From Chamaecrista fasciculata (Eukaryota; Streptophyta; Magnoliopsida; Fabales; Fabaceae): a stretch of DNA of 64,000 nt. Of the stretch, positions 50,101 to 61,369 are shown one piece after another (position 1 is the stretch's first letter; each line of letters opens with the position of its first letter). Where the stretch lies: assembly GCA_003254925.1 (NCBI GenBank), contig QANZ01016061.1, positions 1 to 64,000 on the forward strand. The letters are read 5' to 3'. The notes below the pieces were generated by a model. The model saw only the letters and a program-made list of their open reading frames with translations, did not search any database and was not told the DNA's origin. A program made the translations under genes and the position numbers.

Positions 50101-51643
50101 TGATATTGAACTTTGATATGCCAATAATTTTGATTTAATTTACTTTTGAGAATTTGTTTGTAACTTTTCTTTTTCTTTTTGGTACTAGATCGAACCCATG
50201 TCCTGATTCATGGCATGAATGCAATGAATTGCGTAGACATGAGCGAACTAGTTTTGTTTGTAACTTTATGTGACGTGTCTTTCAATATTTTTGTAGGGAA
50301 AACCCCCCTAGACAAGTGATTTCAATCAGCCCAACATACAATTATGCTGCAATACGACCACCTCAACCATATCTTGACCCTACTTCAGGTTATTTAATGT
50401 CTTCTATATCATAACAGTTCTAGATGTCATTTAGCAGTTGTATCAAGTTTTGAAGTATTGTCTTACAACCACATCATCTTTAGGACAACCAATCTTGCAG
50501 CTGATTATGTTACCTTCGAGATGCTGATTTCGGAGACATTGGTTGGTGGGTTGATCGGCAGATGCGGCTCGAATATTTCAAGGATCAGAAATGAGTCTGG
50601 AGCAATGATCAAGGTTAGAACTTCTTGTCTAGTAGCTCAGTCATTGCTCAAAATTACAGCAAATCAGAATGTTAATGGCCTTCCATAGGAAAGTTTACAG
50701 TTCTTGGATTGACATTCAAGCTCTATTCCTTTTCTGTTTCTTTTTATTTTCTTTTATTGTCAGAATTTCTTCCTATATTTGGGGATCTCTACATCACTGA
50801 GAAAATGTTGCAGGTTTATGGAGGAAAAGGTGAACAGAAGCATCGGCAAATTCAGTTTGGTGGTAGTGCTCAACAGGTGATCGTTTTGTGCTGATAATTT
50901 AGCCTTTTGACTTGCATGGTAGAATAAGCAGGATAGTTGTGACATTTGGGTGGTAGACTTTATTGCTTGGCTACTTGCTAGTCTCTCATGCATGGGTTGT
51001 GGATACCTGACTTTGAGACTCAAATTGGAGTGAATAAATTTGGAATAAATGCAAATAATCCCTATTGTTTCCATTTTAGCAGAAGCTTGCAAGATATGGA
51101 AAATGACCCCTTTCTTTTAGTAGGATGTGAAAAAGAGGAAATTGTGTCACTTGTATTGGCCATAGGGTTTTTTTCGTTGGAACTTTGATGCAATTAGTGT
51201 GTCATTAGTTTAAATCTCACTCAATTCTGTTGCTATTAGCATTGATGATATCAATTAAGTTTTCCAAATATACAGCATTTTGGATAAGTGGCTGCTTGTC
51301 ACATGAGAGTCTGAGCTTGTAATAGGGAAACTTGAAACACTTGGGGATTATTTTCATTTTGGCCATCAGTTTGCCTAAATTTTCACCTGGCATCTATTGT
51401 CTTGAGGTAGGGTTTAGATCCTCCAAATTGCATGGTTTAGATTGTGTCATGTACAATTTGGTGACTCTATGGAGTTTAACCAATGACATTCCATTTCTCC
51501 CCTTGATTTATTTTGGTTGTGGATTATAAATAAGTCATGTTTCTACTCTACTGATCTTTTTATTAAAGCAGGTTGCATTGGCTAAGCAGAGAGTTGACGA
51601 GTATATATACTCACAGTTGATACAACAGTCTGGCACCCAATAA
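47127..51643 (+). CDS. Triple-KH-domain RNA-binding protein (PCBP/hnRNP K type)
   Basis: Eight coding exons join into 375 codons: 47127-47531, 48659-48760, 48994-49215, 50039-50097, 50297-50388, 50501-50613, 50814-50876 and 51572-51643 (TAA). All introns are GT-AG and all junctions keep frame. Residues 1-60 are a Met/Gln/Pro-rich low-complexity tail built from ATGCAG-like hexamers. A short basic piece (GKRRRED, about 69) could be a nuclear signal. Three KH domains follow. KH1 (about 94-168) has GKEG at 111-114, KH2 (about 188-262) has GMSG at 204-207, and KH3 (about 296-370) has GRCG at 313-316. These GXXG loops grip single-stranded RNA or C-rich DNA. Plant relatives include PEPPER and FLK, which act in RNA processing and flowering, but I cannot assign an orthologue. 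A further intron in the 3' UTR is likely (about 51653-52017). Confidence 0.95.
47178..47272 (+). repeat. Coding hexanucleotide repeat (ATGCAG/ATGCCC)
   Basis: Repeated ATGCAG, ATGCCN and ATGTCT hexamers in the first exon encode the MPMQ/MQMQMQ tail of the KH protein. Tracts like this readily change length between alleles. Confidence 0.9.
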
Positions 51644-51652
51644 TCAGTAGAG

Positions 51653-52017
51653 GTATTCTTTCAAAAGCTCTTCTGTAAATGCTTAAGTGGGAGTTTTGTG
51701 GGAGACTAGGTAAATTTGAAATGATGTCTAATTTATTGTAAGATGTCTCATTGCTACTGTAAGTTGATGATCATAGAGGAAGTTTTAGCTTGCGCTGATA
51801 TCAACCAACTGAACTGTGATAGATTGTTATAATAATTATTAATGTTTTGTTGTATTCTACACATAAGTTGGCAAACCATGGTTTTTACATGAAAATGATC
51901 TAGTTAAGCCATGCCAATGCTTGAGCTTGTGAGTTAGTTGATTTGATATGTTTTCTCCTAAAAAGATATGTTTTGCTTTTCCTCCTGTTGAAACTAATAG
52001 ATACCTAATTTATTCAG
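51653..52017 (+). other. Probable 3' UTR intron of the KH gene
   Basis: Ten bases after the TAA is AGAG|GTATTC, and at 52017 there is a TTTATTCAG| acceptor followed by less AT-rich sequence. This is inferred from signals only; transcript data would be needed to accept it. Confidence 0.35.
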
Positions 52018-54027
52018 TTTCCGGAGATGACAAACCTGTAAAATCAGGATCTCTGGTTTTCATCTATGCGGTGCTCTGCCATGAACCCAGCTTTGTTCCT
52101 TTTGCATTTGGTGTTTCATTTGTGTAAGTAGGGAGTTTACATAGATGGTTAGAACTTAGAATGTGTTTTACCAAAGTGTTGATCTAGCGGATATTTAGTA
52201 GTATTCAAACTTTTGTCAGGTTGTAACAGTATCATTGTTTAATTGAAGGTATTTTGTTTTTGTTGTCTATAGGGAAAAAAATAGATCGTTATGTAATATG
52301 TAATCTTTCCGAGATGTCTGGTATGGTGATTTCGAAGTACAATATTCCGTCTAACAATCTACCATTTGTTTCACAGAGCTAGTATAATCTATCCTCAAAT
52401 GGCGCATGAGATGTTTGGATTCTTGTCATTGAAGTTTATATTGAGTGAAAGGGTATGGCTGATGAGGCGCTAAAATCAATTTCGTTAGATAGTGTAGTGT
52501 TCTATGGTAGTGTAAGTATTTATGCTTTCCATTACAAAAGTGATGAGTAAATATAGTTCCTGTTACTGTTAGGTTTCAAGTTAGAAAGTTTGTAGGAAAA
52601 CTATTTTTGGAATTTTCTTTCTGGATCTTTCAGCAATAGGTTGCATCTCTATGATTTATACTCCAGGTTATTATGAGAAAGATTGGGGCTTTGCTCAAAT
52701 TTGTTGTGACCATTTACTGCCTCAAACATCATATATCTCTTAAAGAAAACAACACTTGAATTTGTAGGGTAGCATAACAAACTACACTCTTTTCTTTGTT
52801 GGGTCAATAGAACAATATAAACTTGTTGAAACGCGAAAGAGGAACCCTCGAGTGATAAGAATTTTGTTGGACTAACCTATTATGTTATTACTTTCGACTT
52901 TCCAATGCGCCAGTTTAACAAATAGGAGAATTATTTTTTGGGTGTTTAAATTTGTTTCAAAATTATAATTTAGTTCTTGAATATTTTTAGTGCGTTCTTT
53001 ATCCTTTATTTTTTTTTACAAATTATAATTATTTAGTCCCTGAAATGTAGGGATTAAAAAATGAATGTTTATATATATATATAAAAAATAAGGACTAAAC
53101 AATGTATTTCCACTATTTCAAGATTAAATTGAAATTTTGGGATAAATTGAAGAACTAAATTATATTTTCTCAATTTTTTTAATTATGGGAGCTCGCTCTC
53201 CTTTCTTACATTTCTTTAAACTTAATTTTTTTAATATTAAATTACACTTTTGGTCTTGTGTATTTGAGATAAATTTTAATATGGTTATGCTTTTTTTTTT
53301 TTTGGAAAATTAATCATATATTTTTTTTTATGAATTTTTAGTTTCAAGTTGTTGATATATTTTAGGTGTCTGATGTGATTTTATTTGCTTATGATGTTAG
53401 CTACATAGAAAAAATGATTTAAAAAATAATTTGTAGTTTCGAATTGGTTAAATAGACATTATTAATTTTACTTGGTTGATTATGTATGAGATTATGAAAT
53501 GAATGACTTACTTTTGTATTATAATTTAACTTCACTAAAAAAAAAAAGGAAGAGGGCTAGNTTGGGGGGGGGTTGAGTCTTGAGTGTACCACTTTCTCAA
53601 AGCAAAACCCTTCTCCACCATCGCTATATATCAATCCTATAATCATGCGACCACCATTGCCACTGCGCTTAATGTTTGTAAATTGCAAGACTTTATGGGC
53701 AATGCCAAAGTTATTCTTTATCAGATAGTTCAATAATTATGATTAGTGGTATTATCTCAAGGATTAAAAGGTTCATTTGGTTGTCACAAAATAGAAAGAA
53801 AGAGAAAAAGATAGTTGGCAGTGTCCGAATCCAAAAGCTGTGGGAGACAAAGGGAAAGAGTCTCATCTCCCACGTGACACACATAACTCAACTCTATTTA
53901 TTTTAGTATTAAGTTTTACTTTTACATAAGATATCTACAATAATCTACCAAAGATTTGGTGGGTGCCACTCACACTAACCTATTACTTTCAAATCTTTTT
54001 TTCCTTTTCTATTATTAATATATTTTA
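52018..54027. other. KH gene 3' flank and intergenic DNA
   Basis: The first several hundred bases are probably KH-gene 3' UTR. After about 52900, weak repeat motifs (AATTTAGTTCTTGAA against AAGAACTAAATT) suggest an old foldback element near 52925-53180. An N is present at 53561 next to a G run. No gene is seen. Confidence 0.4.
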
Positions 54028-54345
54028 AGTAAAACTACTAATTTCGTCTCTAAATTTTATATTAATTGTCAATTTCGTTCCCAATTTTTTAGGTTTTGGT
54101 CAATTTTATATTTTTCTCTTACTTTAGCTAAATATATAATGTAAAATTAATAGAAAAAAAAACTCAAATATTAACTTAGATTGAAAAATATGATATATTT
54201 TGTCATTAATTTATTTAAAGGAGTTAGTCAAAGGATAAAATTGTCTAAAATATGAAACATTGGAGACGAAATTGACAGCAAAAAAGGACTGTGAATGAAA
54301 TTGTCATTTGGTATAAAATTTGATGACAAAATTAGTACTTTCGCC
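54028..54345. mobile_element. Foldback MITE-like repeat
   Basis: The left side AGTAAAACTACTAATTTCGTC and the right side GACAAAATTAGTACTTTCGCC are inverted, and TTTTATAT(T/A) and AATTTCGTTCCC / ATGAAATTGTC motifs extend the pairing. Boundaries are approximate. Confidence 0.5.
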
Positions 54346-55495
54346 TATATTTTATTGTCAGATTATTTTTCAAATAAGCTATTAAAATAAGTGAACAACT
54401 AAAATTGCAAATACTTTCGAGACTATACTTGTGTTTATCTCCATCTAATATTTTTTTTACACAATAAAAAATTGCAAACACCCCATTTATGTATTAAATT
54501 TTGTAATTAATATTATGAGACTCCATGCATGCAATGTCAAAATCATTGCCGTCCGGTTATTTGTGGATGTGGACTTCTCCAAATTCAAAACTCTTCACAA
54601 AAGAATTAGATTCAAATCTCAACTCAAACATTTTCAGCCATAAAAAGGGGCAAAATAAAAAATAAATAAAAGTTGACAACAAGAAAGTGACATAAATGAA
54701 GATCTTACATTCTTACTCATACTCTTTGGAGACTGACTTTTCTAAACATGAAAAAAAAATCTTATTTTGATAATAAGCTATATATTAGTAATTTTTCTTG
54801 AGTGAATTCATTTTAAAATCTCATCTTAATTTTTTTTTCTTTTTTAAAATTATTAACTTAATGGATAATATGACACTATTACCTAATGCCGTGATAGTAT
54901 TAATTGATAATGTAACAAAGTTAATTGATAAAAATAATATTATTAGTTTATGATTGATGCATACTATGAATAATTTATCAATAATAATTCATAATGTTTT
55001 CTATTGTTAAAGAAATAACTGTTTTATATAAAGGACACTTTTTTAAATAACGTTATTTTTTTGTACGTAAATATTTGGAAGATAATATGTTTTTAATCAA
55101 ATTGAATAATATTCTTGAGCAAAAAGATTTGGGAAATCAACTCAAGTAAAGGACACTTTTTTTAAAGAACATTCTTTTTTTTCTTTTTCTTTCATGCAAA
55201 TATCTGGATAAGCAAGATGATTCCTTTCTTGAAAACCTATAATCTATTTTGAGTTGAACGAAAAAAAAACAAAGGAGAAAATCAATTATCACATGTTAAT
55301 TTATATCTATATCTATATCTATACTATATTTTATATTATATGACTTCATCTCTTTATGGTTGATAAAAATTATTGAATTAAAAAATTAAAAAAGAAAAAG
55401 AGATCACTCACTTTCCTCTAATCCATGTTCTCTCAAGTCTCACCCCATACAAGTTACTTTTGATTTCATTAATATTTTGAGCTCCATAAGAAAAG

Positions 55496-55600
55496 GATAA
55501 ATTACACTTTGTTACCCTATAGTTTGGTTATATTTCACTTTAGTACCCGGTGATTTAAAAAGTGACACTCTGGTACCATGTGATATTCTCTCTTAACAAA
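55496..55600. mobile_element. Fragment of the GGTAAATTACACTTTGG MITE family
   Basis: GGATAAATTACACTTTG and following 'TAGTACCCGGTGATTT' and 'TGGTACCATGTGATA' motifs match the left half of the element at 38591-39074. The right half is absent. Confidence 0.5.
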
Positions 55601-55609
55601 TTATTTTTA

Positions 55610-56616
55610 AATAATTTTATATTTTATATACATATTTGCGTGCCCGTTAGAGCACGCAAAGCCTCTAGTTATATTATATGTGAAAAGAGTCTTCTGATCG
55701 TCCTTTTACCTATACTAAAATAAAAATATTATATGTAATTAAAATAAAAGAAAATTATTATTTAATCTCTTCTTTTGTACTGAGTAAACAACTTAATCTT
55801 TAATTTATTTCACGTACATGTTTATTTGTCCTACCCTAGTGTTAATAATTGCCGTGCTTTTATGACGGTCAAGTCGTAGTATAAAAAGGCTTCTCGTTTT
55901 TAAGTTGTTTGTATTTTCTGTCTCACGAGTTCTTAAAAATATACTATTATATATTAATATAACATATTAAGATAATAGACGAGTGAGTGAGTGTCGATGA
56001 TAATAAAAAAATTCTCTACTTTCGTTTATTATTATTTAAAATTAAAATATAGAAAGTTATTGTGATTTGACTTTATTCCACATATATTATTCTTAAGTAA
56101 ATTATAACAATTATAATCAATAAAAAATTTCTAAAATTGAACATATATACATGAAGGCGCAGTGATAAAAAAGAATCATCTTTCCTTAATAATCCAAAAA
56201 CTGTGTTGTGTCTTAAAAGTGTATTATTGTTACAAAAAGATCATGCATATCCAGTCATCGTGGGCCCTTAAGTTAGTTTGTGGTTCATTTATTTATTATT
56301 AAAATTCTTAGAAACATAAATTCTATTTATTGATATAAAATATCAAAAGATAGCTAATTAAAATCATTAAATAAATAAAATTATTAATATACATGATTAT
56401 TGATACATAAATAGTTTGTCAAGCTAAAATTCAAATATAATTGACTAAATTAATTTTTAGCTTATAACTGAAATCAACCTTATATATTGAACTTGGAGGT
56501 ACAATTAATTCAAAAAAAAAAAACTTTAGGAGTACAACTAAAAATGATCGCATATTTTAGGAATACCAATAATACTTTTGTCTTTTAATTTTTATGTTTA
56601 TGTTTTTGAAACATAT
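55610..56616. other. AT-rich intergenic DNA
   Basis: No gene. A short fragment near 56500-56584 resembles the 'GGTACCAATAACATTTTTGTC' end of the small element at 63498-63663. Confidence 0.4.
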
Positions 56617-56625
56617 TATAAATTA

Positions 56626-57024
56626 GGCCAAAGCGCAAAATTATTCTCATATGAATCTTTTGCTCAGTTCTCAATTTGGTCATGTATCTTTTTTGTAACA
56701 CTTTTAGTCTCTTATCTTTACAAAATGTCCCAATTTGGTCCCACATCATTTTTGTTAGGTTGAAAAATTAGTCTTATATCTTTGCATCAAGATCAACCGT
56801 TAGTTGATCCTTTTGTAAAGATATAAGACCACTTTTAAACATGACCTAAAGATATATGACCAATTCTATATTGACCCAAAATATGAGACCAAACCTGCAA
56901 CAAAAAAATAGGGGATCGAATTGAGACCTACCCAAAGATATGAGACCAAAAGTGCAACAAACAAAGATATAAAACCAAATTGAGAACTGAACAAAAGATA
57001 TAGGACCAAATTTATACTTTGACC
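56626..57024. mobile_element. Mutator-like foldback MITE, GGTCAAAG family (copy 2)
   Basis: The ends are GGCCAAAGCGCAAAATTAT and ATACTTTGACC, with the same internal TTTGGTC / GACCAAA arrays as the copy at 7655-8019. The perfect 9-bp target duplication tataaatta is at 56617-56625 and 57025-57033. Confidence 0.88.
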
Positions 57025-57766
57025 TATAAATTATTTTGTAAGAGAATCAAAATCTTATATCAGCATCACTCAGGTTCGCACGTGCAGTTGCGGGTCCCAC
57101 TTTGCCGGGCTCGTGATTTTTGGAGATGGCATGCCGTTTCTGTGTTGATTCCAAAAGCCATGTCACATGGGTCCCCACACTTGAAACTTTTTTGCCTTTC
57201 AATTTCAATTTCAAGTTATTAAAATTATGAATATTATTATTATTATTTTGGAAAAGGTCTTTTAGTCTATTATTAGTTCAATAAGGATTTGCTTTTACCA
57301 ATTACTAAAAACGAGTTCTTCTTATAATTAACACATGATTTGAATTTATCTAGATGGCACTTTGCTTATCGAAAAAAAGGGGAAAAAATTATAACATATG
57401 GAAAATGTAAAATCAAAAAAGAAAATTGTCCGTTATTTTGTCAATTTTGGTTTTGGAGATAAATAAATAAGGTGATATTACAAAGAGATCAATCACTACA
57501 CCTCTCATTTATATATAGGAACATTTGCAATCAATTAGAAAACTTCAATCTCATAATATAGAGCAAAAACAATTGATAAATATTGTTAAAAGTAAAAATA
57601 TAATCTATTTCTATTCATAAGATGAGTTTAGAATGACAACATTGTATAATTCTTAGTGGTGCTAATAAAAAAATATTACTATTATATTACACTTGCATAT
57701 TATAATAGTAGTGTTTTTCAATAGTGTAAATGTCATATAACCTCAAGAATGAAACTTTCTAATTTA

Positions 57767-59450
57767 GGGTCTGTTTGGCAGCCCCAATATTCCAGTCCAA
57801 TCCTAATCCAATCTCATCTCATTCTAGGATTGGATGAACAGTACTGGATTTGGTTTTTATTGAACCCTCCATCTCATCTCATCTCATCTCATCTCATCCA
57901 AATCATCATCCCATCCAATTTTCTCTTACATTTACTCATCTACCCCTATTCATATACCTATATTTACCTACACTTCAATAAAAATATAAAAAAGAGAACT
58001 AGACAAAATAGTAATTTTACATACCCTCATTTATTACACTTATAATTTTCTCTCTCTATCTATCATTTCTCATCATTTTTTTATCTTTTCCACTCACATT
58101 TTTTCTCTTTCTCTCTCTCTCACACACACATACACCTCTCTCTCTCTCTTTCACACACCCTACACACACTCTTATTTATATATATATATATATATATTAT
58201 ATTAATTCAATTAAACAAAAAATTTATAATATTATTATTTTTTTAGTTGCAATATTTCTCATTCTTCAATTATGCTTGTCTCTTATATTATTATAGAAAG
58301 AGTTAGGCATGTTCACGGGCCGGGTCCACGGCTGGGTCGGGTCACCGGGTCCACCAGGGTCCGGCCGGGCCAAATTTTTTTTTAAAATTTTATTTATTTA
58401 TTCTATATATATTTTAACTTATATATATTGGTAAAACAATTAATTTTGGATCAATTTAATGATGTTTTTATCAATAAAGACATTTAATTTGACTTAATTG
58501 TTAAAAAAATGTTGATTTAATTAAGACTAAATATATATTTTATGTATATTTTTAATATACAATTGATAAAAATAATAATAGATATGTATTTCTTACAATT
58601 AAAAAAATATTTAGTAGTATAAAATATAAAAATAGTATAATAAAAAGTAAAAAAAAAACAAAAAAAAAATTGGGGGTACGCCGGGTTGGGCTGGGTCCAT
58701 GAACACCCCTAGAAAGAGTAATGCTGGGTCATGAATATTAGGTCATACATTTAGGACCAAAATGAACCTTTCACCACACATTTTATTACAATTTAGTGTT
58801 GTTTTGTAATTTGCTATTTGGTCTTCAAATTATTATTTGTTATTTTTTTGTCGTTGAATTTCATAAATAGACCTCATTATTAATGATTGGGGTTTTCTAC
58901 AAGGCCCGAGTTATCATTTACACATGTTAGAGATTGATTAATTGGAACAGTTCGAATTTATGGACCAAATTGTATTCTTAAAAATAATTCCAATATTATT
59001 TTCATTTTGGCCCATAATCTCATCTCATCCACTTGGATTTGGATTGACCCCTAACCCTCAATCCAAAATTTTCTCATCCTCACAATTTCCAATACCATAT
59101 CACACTTCCCAATATCATCTCATCTCAATCTCATTTCAATCAAAACACAACCAAACACCTATCATCTCATCTCATCTCATCTTATTATCTCAATCTCATC
59201 TCATTATTTCCTACCATTTCTACCCCTATACAAATTACAAAAATCCATCAACTTATTTCTACCAACCACAATCATTACATACCCTTTTATATAATTTCAC
59301 ACCCTATTTAACATCATTATCACTAAAATCACCCAAACACCAATACATCATCTCATCTCATCCAATTAAATTATAATCTCATCCCATCCATTTGGATTGG
59401 ATTGGATTGGATTGGATTGGATTAGAATTGGGGTTCTCCCAAACAGGCCC
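57767..59450. mobile_element. PIF/Harbinger (Tourist-like) element, 1,684 bp, with a nested hAT MITE
   Basis: The ends GGGTCTGTTTGGCAGCCCC and CCCCAATTCTAATCC...CCAAACAGGCCC form an imperfect inverted repeat of about 45 bp. Flanks are TTA on both sides (57764-57766 and 59451-59453), the expected 3-bp target site. The arms contain CATCT/CATCC and (GGATT)n arrays, which explain the long open frames at 57749-58045 and 58942-59376. These frames are not genes. No transposase is present. The hAT MITE at 58304-58711 is inserted within it. Confidence 0.85.
58304..58711. mobile_element. hAT-type MITE (copy 2), nested, 408 bp
   Basis: The perfect 8-bp target duplication gaaagagt is at 58296-58303 and 58712-58719. 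The right end GAACACCCCTA matches the family and the left end (TAGGCATGTTCACGG) has diverged slightly. The AT-rich core is roughly 95% identical by eye to the element at 1897-2356. Confidence 0.9.
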
Positions 59451-59453
59451 TTA

Positions 59454-60403
59454 GATGTTTAGATTTGAGTCAATCCAATAATATATCATAACTTTTTACA
59501 TATAAAGACAAGACTCAAGAATAAATTAAGACAATAAATCATCACCAAAACTTGAGAGATTAGAGATTAGACTTATTTTGATGAAAGAATATGAAAAGAA
59601 AAAATGAAATACTTCAAGAGATAATCATTATATGGGTTTGAAAACAAGAAAAGTAGGCAAAAGCAACTATCGACGTCAGCAACTATCTATTTAACAACTT
59701 TGAGATATTGACTCTTAATGTTTCCATTGAACGAAAAAGATGGAGATAAATATCTTTAAAAATAGATATTCTTTTATTATTTTACTTTTGATAGTATTAA
59801 TGTTTGATGAATTAGATAAATATTTCTAAAATTTGATATAATTTTTTTCTAAGTTATTTTCTTAAAAGCAAAATTAATATTTTGATATTAGTTTGTAACT
59901 TTGAAAAATTTTAAATGTGCGAAACTAAAAATGTTAAAAGAGTAATATAAGGAAGGATTATTATTTTTTTTAAAAAAGTAAATGGTAAATGATACACACG
60001 AAAATTAACTATAAATGATTGTTTAGATTAAAAATTTATAAAAAAAGATAGCTTCTTAATTAGCCTTGTAAAAATTATTTTGGATTGTTGGATGAGATGA
60101 GATGATGATGATGATGAGGTGATGATTGGAGGAGCGTGGAAGAAAAGCGCGTGAGGGAGCGAAATAGGGTTCGGTTCAGTCGGGTGGTTCCTGGTCTCGC
60201 TCTCTACAATACACATAGTCAACAGTCAACATAGGAAAAAAGCCACTTTTGTCTCAACAGAATCATTAAAATCCAGACACTTGTTATTTTATTGCAACAC
60301 AACAACTTCACTTTATTTCAACTTTAACTAAGTACATTTGTTATTTTATTACTATCTATATTTATATTTGCATTTCTTCATTTTAGTATTTGTATTTGTA
60401 AAA
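59454..60403. other. AT-rich intergenic DNA
   Basis: No gene supported. A (GAT)n stretch near 60094-60117 explains the Ser-rich frame on the minus strand. Confidence 0.45.
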
Positions 60404-60418
60404 ATAACAAATGTACTT

Positions 60419-60604
60419 TGTTTTTGGTTGCCCAAGGTATCCCTCAGTCTGATGAGCCAAGAATAAATTCTCTGCGGATCTGAGCTCCATTTAAGAGTTT
60501 GTCATTGGTCAATCCAGTTGCTGCATACACAAGGTGGGGATCAAACCTCTAACACTTGCTTAAGCGACCTAGTGAGCTAACCACTAGACCAACCAAGCTT
60601 GGTT
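60419..60604 (-). mobile_element. tRNA-derived SINE (Au-like), 186 bp
   Basis: On the minus strand the element starts with a tRNA-like head containing an A box (GGTCTAGTGGTTAGC) and a B box (GGTTTGATCCC). Sequence of the Au-SINE type follows (TTAAATGGAGCTCAGATCCG, GGGATACCTTGGGCAAC), ending in an A-rich tail (T-rich at 60419-60427 on the plus strand). Flanking direct repeats ataacaaatgtactt (60404-60418) and ataacaaatatactt (60605-60619) differ at one base and are the target duplication. Its length fits the Au family (about 180 bp, from memory). Confidence 0.85.
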
Positions 60605-60619
60605 ATAACAAATATACTT

Positions 60620-61220
60620 GTATTTGTAAATTATTTAATATTCAATATCTAACAAGTGTTTAAAATATTAAAAATAATAAATATAAGATAAGATATTCTA
60701 ATTCAAAAACTGAATACATGTTAAATATGATATTTAATATCTATTAATAAAAATATATAAACTCTAATAAAATATTTATATTATAAAATATTGATACCAG
60801 ATATTCTAACTATCTTTTCGTTCCAATAGTTAAAAGTATGATTGTATTCCTATCTAATTTTATTTTTGTTCTAATAGAAATTCATTTTTTAATTAATAAA
60901 CAAAAAGTGCATACATTTACAACAAAAAATTATATAATTTTATATTTAAATAAATATTTTTGTATTCGTATTCTATAATTTTTAAAATTAATCGTAATTA
61001 TCTATACTCGTTCAATTTCAACATAGGTTGAATCAATGTAACCATGGTTAACAAGTAATAAGAAGTTGCAAGTTGGTACTTGGTAGGCATTTATATGGTG
61101 TGAGTGATGATTGAGAGGCAATTTGTTAGTCTGACACTGAGACACCCTTCACTCACACTTCCCTCTATATATATTCTTTCATTTCTTTCTACTTTTCTAT
61201 CCTTTTACTCTGCTCTACCA
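60620..61220 (+). other. Upstream region of the HD-Zip gene
   Basis: AT-rich DNA, probably including the promoter. I see no recognisable gene or bounded repeat. A possible HD-Zip-like half site (ATGATTG) near 61107 is too short to rely on. Confidence 0.4.
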
Positions 61221-61230
61221 TATATATAAA
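61221..61230 (+). promoter_or_regulatory. TATA box of the HD-Zip II gene
   Basis: TATATATAAA, followed by a CT-rich leader containing CTTTCTCTCTCTTTCCC, lies about 150 bp upstream of the ATG. A second TATATATA at 61327-61334 is too near the ATG to be the likelier one. Confidence 0.55.
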
Positions 61231-61369
61231 GCAAAAGCCTCTGTTACACAAAAAAACCATACCCCACTTTCTCTCTCTTTCCCTTTTGCTTTCTCACTAT
61301 CCAAACACTCACAATTCACATCTCTTTATATATACAGAGGCCTAATTCCAAACCCACTTCTCACAATTA

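Noticed and set aside
57749..59376. Ser/His/Ile-rich open frames of 98 and 144 codons
   Set aside because: They are produced by CATCT/CATCC arrays in the arms of the PIF/Harbinger element and have no protein-like features.
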